Source of the DNA: Blastomyces gilchristii SLH14081
Taxonomy: Eukaryota > Ascomycota > Eurotiomycetes > Onygenales > Ajellomycetaceae
Assembly: GCF_000003855.2 (NCBI RefSeq)
Contig: NW_003101682.1
Location: 3,871,632-3,935,631 of the forward strand
Length of the DNA: 64,000 nucleotides
Reading direction: 5' to 3'
The notes beneath the pieces are model-generated. The model made no database searches and was not told the origin of the DNA. It was given only the letters and a program-made list of their open reading frames with translations. The translations under genes were made by a program, and so were the position numbers. Positions 34,026-45,989 of this stretch are shown one piece after another (position 1 is the first letter of the stretch; every line of letters starts with the position of its first letter).

Positions 34026-35695
34026 CAAGAAATTGTCTGTAATGCATGAACTCACTTGATTTTTTGAATAAGAACCTGCTGATAGATTCATTGAAAAGCC
34101 CTCGATCATACAAGCATTTTGACCCCATTGCTGACTGCATACTCTGTGTGATGGTGGAGTTATTCAGTCAAATGTGAACCAGACATTGTTCAAAACTCCT
34201 GTGTGGGATTATCCCCCATTCTCCCCTACCACACCACAACCCCGGGCCAAATTGCCATGCAAATTGTAAGGTGAAGAGACCTAGTCATATACATCAATCT
34301 TCTCGATTTTGGAAGATCTTCAATCTGTAGTTGTGGAGATATCTGAGAAGTGATCTCTGTGAAAACCCTGTCCATCTTTGATGTTTCAAAACATCAACAC
34401 CAAGTCTCACCCTTGTACCGCCCTTTCTAATCTGGCTCATTCTCAGCAGAAAAATACAAAAAGATACCTCAGCAATAATATCAAGCATATAATCAACAGT
34501 CACTTCTGAAGTGCAATCTCTGTGGTCTGTCTTCAGTGTATCTAGACATCAACACCAAGTCTCATTCTCATATCACTTCTCTCAATCTGGCCCATCCTCA
34601 GTAGAAAAGTACAAAAAGATATCTCAGCAACTCTATTTGATACATAATCAGCAGACACAATAACTATAAAATCAGTATACTTTAAGATCTGACTGAGTCT
34701 TTGATCTCTGCATAGTGAGATATATTAAATCTAGTTTTAATATCTCAATATTCAATAGATTCTGTAAGAAATTGAGAACAACAACACTAGGTTTCTATTG
34801 AATTTAAGAATTAACTCTATATTAATATAATCATTGATAAAGTCTTCTATTTTGAGATATAAATAACCAGTTTCTCTACATCTCACTGACAATATTTATA
34901 TTATTATATAGAAACAGACTTATATTCTCTATAATATCAAGACTCTGAAGAGAAAAAGTCTTGATAGAAGATATACAGCAGTGTATATCTTAGCAGTTTC
35001 TATCTCATTCTTCTACAGTAGTTAATGCAAAAAAAAAAAGATCTTAGAAATAGTTTTTTACTTCTCTTGAAAAAGTAAGATGTTTTTCTCTGAGTTTTAT
35101 ACAATATTCTTACAAAGAATTAAAAACAGAGCTGTTTTCTGTCATAATTTCATATTCTTTTAAGTAAGAATTACTTTTTCAGTGACTGAAGAGCTTTTAT
35201 TAATACTTAATTCTTTTTTACACTCTTTATTAACTGATTTGAGTTGCACACTTGTTGTGTGAGAAGAATTGAATGATTTAGAATAAAATTGAATAGTTTT
35301 AATCAATTTCTCTGTAAAAAATTGATTTATTTTTTATCAGTTTTTCTCTCAAAAACTGTCATATTATCTGATTTATTATCAATTGATATCATACTTTTTC
35401 TCACTGTATCTCAAGAAAGAGATTGTAAAGATTTTATTGATTTATCTCAAAAATCAATTTTAGTTTATTAGATTCTCTTCAAAAATCTAACCTAGTTACT
35501 GAACTAGTGTGAAAAAAATCAGGTGTTTTATATATAAAAGTCTTCTATTCTTCTTTTGAAACAGTCTAACCAATCTTTCAATTGAAAACAGACTTAGAAA
35601 TCTCTTAATTGAAACAGTCTGATCAACTTTTCAAAAGAGTTCAATACATATCTTAATTAAAACAGTCTGATCAACTTTTCATTGAGTGAGAACAA
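34026..35695 (+). promoter_or_regulatory. LINE-3 5' leader with tandem monomers
   Basis: The same architecture as the LINE-2 leader: a GC-richer first 650 bases with a nearly unmutated block at 34200-34260 (CCCCGGGCCAAATTGCC), then two monomers (about 34320-34500 and 34503-34650), then AT-rich leader. The last 50 bases before ORF1 are AATTGAAACAGTCTGATCAA-type repeats, present three times at about 35560-35685, against twice in LINE-2. The - strand open frame at 34294-34503 is a shadow of the first monomer. Confidence 0.7.
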
Positions 35696-36277
35696 TGAGT
35701 TCAAAAATACACTCAGTTGATGTGGAAAAAGATGCTTTCTCAAATGCTATTCCTGAGATTGAAATTCTGAAGAGAAGAAAGAAAGAAGAAATAGAGAAAT
35801 AACAAGTTCTTGAAATACAGAAACTTGAAAAAGTAAGTAAGATTCTTGAAAAGCAGTGTCTGAGTGAGATAAATGAAGAAGTTCTGTTAATTCTTCATAC
35901 TCAGACTAAACAACTACAGAAGATGATCAAGTTCAAACTTGAAATTTCAAACACAGTTCAAAAAACATTGAAAATTCCTAGTATAATTACTGACTTCTCA
36001 TCTTACTCTTCTTTCTTCTTTTCTACTTCTTCTTCTTCTTTGAATCAGAAGAAAACATATACTCAAGCAGCTGAATCTGCTGTCTCTAAATCTGTCATCT
36101 CAAAACATGCTCAAAATCCTGAGAAAACTGAGAAGAATAATGCTCATATTTCTGTTGATAGAAAAGTGAAGAAAAAAAATGCAAAAGAGGAAAACTTTCA
36201 AATCTTCAGAAATAGAGACTTATTCTCCAAGTCTCAAACCAGACATCTTGTAAAGAAACAGCTAAACTCAAATCTCA

Positions 36278-36726
36278 TTTTCAGAATCAGAAATGAAATT
36301 AATAAGCAGTTCTTATTATTATTATTATTATTATTCTTTCATTATACTCATATGCAAGCGGAGTAATAAGGAGTCCTTGCGTGATGTTAAATACAGATCA
36401 AGTGTTTAATTATACAGGAGGAATACAGATGGTTGAGGACCACGCCCAGGATAACAAGAACATAGGAAAAATACAAAGAAGGGACAATTTAGATACATGC
36501 GATAATAACCTTCCCAGCCCAGGGACATAGGAGGGGATTCATTGGAGGCATTTTGTACACCTCCTGTATTTATTAAGAAACCTGAGGGGGCTGAAGTTTT
36601 CGAGATTTAATGGAATCCTCCTGGCGGTTTCGGAACCCACGCGCCTTGAGTTTCCCATGGCAAAGGCACAACCATGCTATACTCAATTTTCTTTTTCAGA
36701 TCCAGAAATGAAATTAAGCAGCAGTT
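36278..36726. repeat. 34-bp target-site duplication of SINE copy 1
   Basis: 36278-36311 and 36693-36726 are near-identical (TTTTCAGA.CAGAAATG...CAGTT) and occur once at the same place in LINE-2 (near 24375-24410). It is longer than the 13-14 bp seen for the other LINE/SINE insertions. Confidence 0.8.
36312..36692 (-). mobile_element. SINE copy 1 (381 bp), nearly unmutated
   Basis: Minus-strand SINE. The (AAT)n tail lies at 36312-36338 (seen as TTATTATT on +). The body keeps many GG, CC and CG (for example CCCAGCCCAGGG near 36513-36523). The tRNA-like head is at the right, with a B-box-like GGTTCCGAAACC on the - strand at 36626-36637 (one base longer than consensus). It aligns over its body with 61759-62115, but the 5' head differs and is about 13 bases shorter, so the A-box is not clearly present. 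It is inserted in ORF1 of LINE-3. Confidence 0.85.
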
Positions 36727-37729
36727 GTTTTTCTCAGTTAATGATGGTATTGAAGTTCAAAATCAGTTATAGTTTCAACTGAGTCATTCTTCTTTGAAAA
36801 CTTATCATTCTGATTACAATGTCTGAATTCAGTGCAGAATTCCTTATTCAGAATAAGAATCTCTGAAAATCAGCAGTAGAATCTTTGTTAAACACAACAA
36901 TTCTATCTGAGAGAGATGAAAAGTGAGACAAATTCATTCTTCATAATCTTCTAGTTGAAATTTTTGACTGTGAAGAAGAAATGCTACTTCTCAAAAATGA
37001 ATTAGAAGAATACAACTCTATTCAACTGAGAAAAGAGTGTGTATGACTAAATTCAATTGAGTTTAAATAAAGCAGAAGAAATGCCTCTGTTCTAGTATAT
37101 ACAAAGACACTTGAACAGTCAAAGATCTCTGAAGTAAGAGTAGCAGATTCAAAAATAAGAGTTCATGAATATAAAGACTCAAGAATGAATCTCAAAGCTC
37201 AAACACAGTGTTCAAACTGTCAAAGATATGAATACTTTGCAATCTTCTATTTCAGAGACTCAAAATGTGCATTCTGCATCAGAGATCACAAAACTAGTGA
37301 GTATAAATGTGAAACATGCTTAAAAAGAGGTGAAATATATCAACATACTCTGCTTAAATGCTCTAATTGCAAAGAAAAACATGCATCTAGCTTAAAAGAA
37401 TGTATGTTTGCTCCAAGAACTCAAAAGAACTGAAGAAAAGATGAAGCTCAAAGCAAATCTATAACTGAAGAGAATAGTCAAGTCAGTAAACTCATAACTG
37501 CAAGCTTAAAAAGAAGAAACTCTCAACTATCTAAATCTTCAAACTTCAATTCTTCAGCTAAATGTAAACAGAATTTGAATTCTCAAACTTCTGTTAAGAT
37601 TAGAGAATTGAGAAATGACTCTGATAATAAACTAGATATAATGCAAGCAGTTGAGATTTCTACTTTTCAGAATAGTTATAATCTACTATCTGATGATAGT
37701 GATTAGATTCTACTCTACTCTCTTTTAGT

Positions 37730-40700
37730 ATGAATATACAATAAAAATAACAAAAAAAGTTTAAAAACTCTTCAAAAATCACATTTAAAATAATGTGGAT
37801 AGAAACTCAAATTGCATTTATTCTTGTCTTCAAATTGTATTTGAATAAAAAGTTGATTTTGTACTGCTTCAGAAGGTGAATTTTGATGCTGAGTAAAAAT
37901 ATGTCATTTCTTATTCAAGCTACTACTGCTTTTTATCTCAAAAGTCTGAGATAAATTCAAGAGTAGTGATCTATGGAAGAAAGAGATCAAGATATCAATT
38001 TAATCTAAGATTTGATATCATGTCTGATCCTGATATTCTGGTGAGTGATATTATAGATAAAGAGAATGAGTTTAATACTATACAGCTCATAAATATCTAT
38101 AATGAAAAGTCATTGAAGAAAAATAATAATATCTGAACAATTGATAGAGAATTTCTGAACATAACTTCATCAAGAAACTCTATAATTGCAGGAGATTTCA
38201 ATACATATCATCTCTGATGAAATTCAGAATGTAAAAGAGCAGTAAGAGCTGATAATCTGATTGAATGAATCTTTGAGCAATCAATAGATTTAGTTAACAA
38301 GTCTGATCAATAAACATTCTTTAGAAAAGACATGAAACAGAAATCTACTATAGATCTAATCTTCATGTCACAAAATCTAATAGAAAAAAGACTTATAAAC
38401 TGATTTATTGATTCAAATGAGACATCAGAATCAGGTCATGAGATTATTCAATTTCATATTGAACTGAGTGAGGAATAAATGAGTGAAAATCCTCTTCTCT
38501 CTAATCAGTTTAACTTTGAAAAAGCTGACTGAAAGACAGTTGAAGAAAGTATAAAACTGTTAAAATCTGAAAGACAGAGTGAGCTGTATTGAAATCCTGG
38601 TCAACATATCTTAAATGAAATACTTGAGAATAGAGTGAAGCTCATTACATCTATTATTCTAGCAAGTGTTAAAGATAATATTTCAAAGAGAAAGTCTTCT
38701 GAGTATTCAAAACCTTGATGAAATGAGAATATCACATCTAAAAGGAAACAATTGACTACTGCTAGAAGAGATTGAAAGAATGATATAATTTCTGATAAAG
38801 AGTTCAAAGCTGTCAGAAATGAATATTTTTCAGATATTAAAAAAGCTAAAACAGACTACTGAAATAAATTTCTTGAAGAAGCATAAGAAAAAGAAGTTTT
38901 TAAAGCTTTTAACTATACTAAAACAAGAAGTGTAGCAAAACTTCCAATCTTAGAATATAAGTTTCAGAATGAATCATATACAGTAAACTCTTTTGAGAAA
39001 AAATGTCAAGCTTTTATAAGAACTCTCTTTCAAAACTCATCAGATTCAGATTCAGAGGAAGAGAATATATCACTTCTCAACTATATTGATGAAAATGACT
39101 GAGAATGGCCTGATCTTACTCAAGATAAATTAGAGTCAGCTATCTTCTCAAGTTCAGTTAAGACTGCTGCAGAGCCTGATTCAATTAATGACTTAATTAT
39201 TCAAAATACATACTTCTACTTTACGAATGAATATTTTGAGCTCTTCTTCATCTCTTGAAAAATGAATATTATTCTGAATCCTGGAGAGAAGCCACTGAAG
39301 TGATTCTTACAAAATCTAATAGAAAAACTTCAATTCTTAAGTCATATAAAGGAATATCTCTATTGAACTGTCTAGAAAAGGTTTTAGAAAAGATAATAGT
39401 TACTCAACTATCTTTTATAAGCTCTATCAGTAATTCTCTTTTATTCAGAGAATAAATGAGAGATAGAAAACAGTGTTCTGTAATTGACACTGTTCTCTCA
39501 GTTGTTCATAATATTCAAATAGCAAAGCATGAAGATCTGGTCTCAACTGCAGTTTTTATTGATATAAAAGAAGTATTTAATCATGTTTCAAAGTCAAAGT
39601 TAATTCAGACATTGAAGATGTTAAAAATGTTACTTTCTCTAATAAAATGAATTAACTGTTTTATATCTAAAAGAATTATACAACTTTTCTTTGATGGAAT
39701 AAAATAAGACAAGACTGAGATAAAAATAGAAGTATCATAAGAATCTTCAATCTCACTCATTTTATTTACAATATACACTCTATATCTATTCAAAAATAGA
39801 AATATGAGAATAGTACAATCTCTAAGTTATGTGAATGATATTGATCTAGTCTACAGCTTAAAAACTATTAAAGAGAATTTGAAAGTGATTGAAGAAGCTG
39901 TAAAGAAAATCTTTGTTATAGCAGATATCAATTAAATTCAATTTAATATAGATAAAACTGAGTTAATTCATTTCTTTTCTAAATTCAATGAGAAAGAACT
40001 ATCTCTAACTCTTTTAAATAGAGAGATTAAATCCAGTGTAAATATCAAATGATTAGAAGTATGATTAAACTTCAAGTTGAATTTTAATATCACATTCAAC
40101 AAAGAACTGTCAAGACAGAAAGACTATTGAACAACATCATCAGACTATCAAATACAGAGAGAGGTCTATCCTTCCAGGCTATAAGACAGTTATATATAGC
40201 CTGTATTAAATCAGTAGCTGATTATGAAGTTCAAGTTTGATGAAATAATCAAGAGAATTTCACTGAACTCTTTCAAAGTCTGTAAAACAGAGTCTTGAGA
40301 AGAATTCTGAGAGCATTCAAATCATCTTCTATTAAAGCAATGAAAATTGAAGCTTCAAGTCCTTCTTCTGTTATTAGATTTGAAAAGGCCTGTATGAACT
40401 ATGCTCTGAGAGTTATAAAGATGAGCTCAAATCATATAATCAGAAAAAGAGTCTCTTCTTCATTTTCATCAATTAACTCTGGAAATGAACTGGATTGAAA
40501 TAGATTTCTTGATTCAAATGAAAATAATTCTTCAAAGAAAATGTCTTCTCAATTGTACAGACTATGCTCTCTGATTAAAAATCAATTTTCTTCTTTAAAT
40601 ATTGAAAAAGTTGATCATGAGAAGTTATCTCTCTGAAGAGAAAAGCTTGAATCTCTTATAGACTTACAAGTAAGTGAACTATTAAAAGAGAAAGAATATG

Positions 40701-41680
40701 AACAGCATTTGAAGAGAATTTCTACAATTAATATAAAGAACTCTATTCTGATTTATTCAGATGACATAAAAAATGAGAATTTGAATAGATTAGATGCAGG
40801 CATTGCTTATACTAAAGATAATATCAATTTTATCTCAGATTTCTCAAATCTAGGCTGTGAATCTGAAGTCTTTGATGCTGAACTATTTGCAATAGTGAAA
40901 GCTTTCAAACTCATAGAAATAAAATCTTATAAAAGAGGAAATAGTTTGAAAGAGATATGAATATTCTCTGATAGTCAAGCTGCTTTAAAAAGACTTAGAA
41001 ATAGTCAGATTCATAATGATCAAATGAATCTTGAACTGATCTTAAACTCTGTTTTGAAAATTCAAAAGAGAAGAACATCAAAGCTGATAATTCATTTGCA
41101 CTGAGTTCCTGCTTATATGAATATTTATAGCAATGAATTGGCTGATTCAGCTGTAAAAAAGAGTGCAGAATTAAGCAGATCTATTTAAAAAATTATATCC
41201 TGGTCTTTTATAAAGGGAAAAATAAAAGAATCTTGTTTAGACAAGTGAAATGAAAGCTTGCAGAAACAAAAGAAGAGTATACATTATTCAAGATTTGAAA
41301 CAAAACTCAAGTGGAAATCTTGTTCAATTAAATATAAAAAGAAAATATTCTCATCTATAATCCAGCTGAAACTAGAACATGACTATTTCAAATCTTATAT
41401 ACAAAGATTTGATGATAGATTTGACTTAATAGAATGCTCATTCTGCAATGCAAATGAGAATCCTGAGTATATTGTAATGCACTGTGCATTATACAATAGT
41501 CTCAGAGTCAGATTGAAAGAGAAGTATGATTTAAATCAATTAAATATGAGATTCTTATTCTCAACTGAGATGGGAATTAAATACTTAATAGACTTTCTAT
41601 CAGAAACTCAAGCAGCTACAAGAAAATGGCTAAATTCAGAATTATCTGAATATGAAGAGGAGAAAATCAATCAGATATAA
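37730..41680 (+). pseudogene. LINE-3 ORF2: endonuclease, RT, RNase H (broken, best copy)
   Basis: ATG 37730 to TAA 41678-41680, about 1316 codons, normal for Tad-type ORF2. Endonuclease: IIAGDFNTYHL at 38180-38215, then STIDLIFMS and SESGHEI (near 38345 and 38435), the AP-endonuclease Asp and His motifs. RT: EKIIVTQLSF... (39380), AVFIDIKE.FNHVSKSKL (39548), then SYVNDIDLVYS (39822-39852), where YADD-type Asp-Asp is Asn-Asp. RNase H: ILIYSDD (40745) and ELADSAVKKSAEL (41138). The C-terminal Cys/His motif CSFCNANENPEYIVMHCALYN lies at 41433-41500. Nearly all stops are TGA at expected Trp codons; a few TAA replace Gln. Confidence 0.92.
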
Positions 41681-42057
41681 TCTGTTAAAACAGCTATATA
41701 CTATCTTTTAATAATTTGTTTTGTTACAGTCTCTCTTTACTTTATCTTTTTCTTTCAATTTCTTTCTATCTATCTATTTAATGTGTCTATCTTTAAGAGT
41801 GTGTTCTCTTTCTCTTTTCCTTTGTCATGATATTGTCAAATGGTTTCAAAGTATCAGAAGATGTTTAAACACTGCAATTTGTAAACAGTTTTTATATTCT
41901 GGGCTGGAATTTTCTATTTTACATATCTGAAATTGATGAATGTATAATAGTTAACTTTACAGACATAGGAAAAACCCTGAGAACTAAAAGTTCTCAGGTA
42001 GATGTCATAGTCTCTGACTGCATACATCTATAATTGAAGAATAATAATAATAATAAT
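41681..42057 (+). other. LINE-3 3' UTR and (AAT)n tail
   Basis: About 375 bases of non-coding LINE sequence, well conserved with 57610-57990 (LINE-4). It includes an inverted repeat, GAGAACTAAAAGTTCTC at 41980-41996, and ends GAAGAATAATAATAATAAT. The frame at 41721-41930 is not a gene. The tail resembles the SINE tail (GAAAGAATAATAATAATAAT). Confidence 0.85.
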
Positions 42058-42071
42058 AATAGATCGGTATA

Positions 42072-42315
42072 ATATTGATAGGTCTTATAAAACAAAGATA
42101 AAAACGTTAAAGAAGGAAAGAAAGAGAAAGTGTAGAAATCAGCGATCAGGGTGAATATTTATACATGTATGTAGTGGTGTACGCGGTGGAGCTTCGAGTT
42201 AGAAGAATCTATACATGTTTGTGGCGGCCGAGGATCAGTGATTGAGAATGAAGTGGAAGAATCTATGAAGTGGAATGAAATAGTCTATATGGTTGATCAG
42301 GTGCAGCCCGTCACA
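42072..42315 (-). repeat. Gypsy D 3' LTR, right fragment
   Basis: Continues the LTR begun at 33994. It ends GCAGCCCGTCACA at 42315 and matches 47371-47633. Next to it, 42316-42337 reads on the - strand as a purine-rich GAAAGAGAGGAGC tract, the polypurine primer. Confidence 0.88.
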
Positions 42316-42337
42316 TTAGCTCCTCTCTTTCAGAAGT

Positions 42338-45300
42338 AGTTTTCATTAATCAAGAGCTGCTGTTTCAGGTAACATGAAACTCAGAGTCCAGATTAATTGA
42401 TCATAGCTGACTCATTTCATAAGATATTGCTGATCACAGCTGTGGGATCTCTCATTGAGAATATTCTCAATCTCTCACTCAAGCTCATTATCTTCTCCTA
42501 TGATGCCTGGTGACTGTCAGTCAGAAGTCAGTTGAGAAGAAAACAGATCAGTGACAGTGCAGTGTAACAAGCTTGTATACAATACATTATGAATTTCTCA
42601 TAATATGTTAAGACAGTAGTTGTGACTATCTAGAACTTCTATCACTTTATACCTGATATAGCAGTAATATAGTGTATGAGATGAACATGTGATTCATATA
42701 TTCTTAAGATTCAATTATATCAGATCTTCTATCTTATATTGTTCAGTGAGATCTTGATGAACATTGATTTGATTCTCTTGATCTTGTTTTACAGTTGTTA
42801 TGAAGATCTCTGCTTAATCACAGATATCTCAGAGCTTCATTACTATATTATCAGTGATTTGAATTGAACTGCAGAGATTCAGTGTGAACTGTGTAATCTC
42901 TAGAAGATTCAACACTTTCATGTGATATTCATGTGTAAGAAAGAATGAGCTTATATCTGTTAAAACAGCATCTCAACTGTTGATAGCAATCTCTGCATGT
43001 AGAAGAAGATTATATCAATCATCTTATAAGTGATTGCAGAACTTATGAAGATAATTCTTTACAGTCTGAATTATCTGTTCTGATGTATCATCAGTCTTAG
43101 AGTGATAGACAGTTGACAGACAGTGTGTAATCTTGAGAACTTGACAGATTCTAGTTCAGAGAGTGCTCATAAATTAACAGCTCTGATCTGATACTATGAA
43201 TCTTGATAATTCATGCATCTGATAGAACAGGCTCTGTAGAAAAGCTTCAGTAACTTGTTCAGTATTCATCTTATTACAAGATTTCAATATTACATCTTTA
43301 CTCAATCAATTCATAATGATCAGAATGTTTCTACAACTCTTACTCTCAGATAGATTAATAGTGAAGTCAATTACTACATCTCATCAGATTCTATCAGAGA
43401 CATTGAGTGATTTCAATAGATCTTTTCTACAGTTCTTTCATGAGATAACAGAAGAACAGTGATTGCAGTTTCAGACAAAGTATCTGATGCTGTTTAATAT
43501 CTCAGATCAGTAGAACTCTTGAGAGATCATTCTATACAGTTGTTCACAGCCTGAATAATCAGTCATATATGAATCATGCATCTCTTGCATTATCTGAGTG
43601 TGTAAGAGTTCAGAGTGAGAGACTCAGCATCATTCATGAAAGTGTAGAGTATTATTGTCATTAATTGAATATTCTGAAATATCAGTTCTTATATATAGTT
43701 CTGAGGGAAATCAGAGTGCTTCTTGATATATCACTGCAGTGAGAGTCTGAAGAAGTTCATGTACCTGAGCTGCTGTATGTCACAGTTCATTCAGTGTAGA
43801 GAAAGTGAAGATATCAATGACAGTTCTAACTAAAGAAGCATGTATTGTGTCATGAACTGTTTCATCTGAATCAACTAGTATCTTCAGATTCAAGAGCTGA
43901 TGCTCTCGGTTCATTCAGTGAGTATCTGTTACATTGAATGACATATCTTGCCCTCATTGTGAGAGGGCATCTGTCATCGAGTACGGGCTGTCAGAATGAT
44001 AGTATATTATAAAATGAAAGCAGCTTAAGAACTCAGATCATCACATCTATCATTCAGTAAGTTTATAGATAATTGTGAAGTATTTGAGATTCTTATGATC
44101 TGTGACTATCTCAAATTCAGAGACACTTTGAAGTTCAGAGTCTCATTCTTCTAAACAGTGTATGATCACAAGAAGTTCCTTGTCATAGATCTCATAATTA
44201 TATTCAGCAGAACTCAGTTTCTTAGATATGAAGATATATGATTATAGAACATCTTTATCATTATATTATAATATCACTTCTTCTATTATATAGTCAGAGA
44301 AATTAGCTTCAACAACTGTTTTATAATCAGAATCAAATATTATCAGTAGAGAGATATTAATAAACATCTTCTCTATCTGTATAAATGCAGCTTCAGTATC
44401 TGCTAATCATTGAAACACTGAGTCTTTCTTAGTGTGTTCTGTAAGTAGTCTTGTGATATCTGAGACCTTTCATATAAATTGCTGATAGAAGTTAGCAAAT
44501 CTGATGAAGCTTTATACATCTTTCACAGTGCACAGAGCCTCTCATTCAAGAATAGCAGAGACCTTCTCAGAATTCATTCAGATTTCCTTGCCAGCTTCTA
44601 TGATAAAATCTAAGTATTTAGTACTCTTGACTTTGAAATCACACTTGTCAATATTAATTAATAGTTCTGCTTCTTATAGTCATTGTAATACTCTTTGCAC
44701 ATGCTCTTGATATTCTTTTCTGAATTCATCAGTGAAGATATGAATGTCATCTAGATAAGCAGATGTAAATTCATCAAGAAAGTCTCAGAGTGCTTAGTTA
44801 ATATACTTCTGAAATGTACTGAGAGTATTGATCAGTTCAAAGAGTGTGACTACTCATTTAAAAAGACTATATTGTGTTTAAAATGCTGTAAGTCACTCAC
44901 CTTCTTCAGTGATGCAGATTTTATGAAATGAAGTGATGACATCTAACTTTGTAAATCATTGAGCTTGTTCAATGCAAGCTAGAGTTTCATTGATAAGAGA
45001 TAAAGAATAACAGTTTTTCTTTATTAATCTGTTCAATTCTTGATAATTCATGCAGAACTGAAGTTCTTCATCTGGTTTCTTTGTAAAGAGAATGAAGACT
45101 GCAGTGAAAGAGTTGCTAATATGCATAAATTTCTTATTCAACAGATCATTGAGTGTCTTTCAAAGAAGAAGAAGTTCATCTCAGAATATGTTATAAAGAG
45201 GGCCTTATAACAGTTTGAAGTTCTTATCATTCTTTTTCTCTAACTTGATATCATGATTCATTTCAGAATCTTGTAAGAAGAGTATATTTATAATATTATC
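42338..45300 (-). pseudogene. Gypsy D pol: integrase, RNase H, RT (broken)
   Basis: Right to left: RT about 44380-45300, with an open frame at 44956-45141 reading AVFILFTKKPDEELQFCMNYQELNRLIKK.CYSL (the fingers of Ty3 RT; the core motif Phe-Cys-x-Asp-Tyr-Arg is changed to Phe-Cys-Met-Asn-Tyr-Gln). RNase H lies at about 44120-44380. Integrase lies at about 42550-43950; near 43160-43300 the frame matches gypsy E's SIVLD block. It aligns with gypsy E over its whole length, without E's LINE insertion. Confidence 0.85.
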
Positions 45301-45930
45301 TTATCAGAAGATATCTAAATATTCATGATATTATTCAGAGAGTTTATAGAAGAATCTGTTGTTATAACATAGAATAACTTTTCTAGAGTCTTTTTGATAT
45401 TGATCAGACTGATGAAATAGATTGATATATGATTCTGCTGTCAGTGAACTTGTCAGTGACTCTGTCAGTGATTTTGATAATAACTTCTTTTTCAGAGTAT
45501 TTCATAAGTGTTGACAGAAATCTGTGTAAGATTCATAGTCTTGTGAATATCATCTTCATGAATTCTATTATTATTAGAGAATATCAAGCTTCTGTTTCAA
45601 GTATTCAATAAGATGTCTTATTCAGATAGCCAGGCAAGTTCTAACATAAGATTATAATCAAGATTATCAACTTCATATGTGTAGACATCTTTATATTGAT
45701 GTTCTCTCACATCTATGATCAGCTTCATCATGTAATGAGTACAAATGTCTTCTAAATCATCAAATTCTGTGAGAAGTCAGGGTTTTAATAAAGAAATACA
45801 CTGAAGGTTATGATGTCTTATAACTGAAGATTTTATCATTATATAGTGATATAGATCACTGTCTATCATGGCTTTCATATTATACATATTATCAATCACA
45901 GTAGATATAAGAATTGCATTCATTGTTATC
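45301..45930 (-). pseudogene. Gypsy D protease and protease-RT linker
   Basis: Around 45850-45925 the - strand frame reads NAILISTVIDNMYNMKAMIDS, the retropepsin strand shared with gypsies A, B and E (active-site Asp-Ser). YEVDNLDYNLMLEL lies near 45640-45690. No complete frame. The + strand open frame 45429-45611 is a shadow. Confidence 0.78.
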
Positions 45931-45989
45931 TTCTCTTCAAATTGTTATTATTCAATCTCTTCAAGCTTCTATTTATGAATTTGAACAGA

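Larger units (their letters stand above)
35696..37706 (+). pseudogene. LINE-3 ORF1: zinc-knuckle RNA-binding protein, split by a SINE
   Basis: ATG 35696 (MSSKIHSVDVEKD...), stop TAG 37704-37706. The longest clean stretch is 147 codons (35923-36366), whose last 20 residues are already SINE tail. Order: charged N-terminal helix, Ser/Phe-rich run near 36000-36040, basic region (RKVKKKNAKE), SINE insertion at 36312-36692, helical middle, then three zinc knuckles in the open stretch 37185-37433 (CSNCQRYEYFAIFYFRDSKC, CIRDHKTSEYKC, CSNCKEKHASSLKEC). Only a few stops interrupt it (a TAA at Gln near 35801, a TGA at 36863). The second knuckle is intact. Confidence 0.9.
34026..42057 (+). mobile_element. 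LINE-3: full-length Tad-type LINE with nested SINE
   Basis: An 8032-bp element with leader, ORF1, ORF2, 3' UTR and (AAT)n tail, bounded by a 14-bp duplication with two transitions (34012-34025 / 42058-42071, overlapping the tail). It is the best-preserved LINE here. Subtracting the SINE and its duplication gives a unit of about 7.6 kb. It landed in the 3' LTR of gypsy D. Confidence 0.92.
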
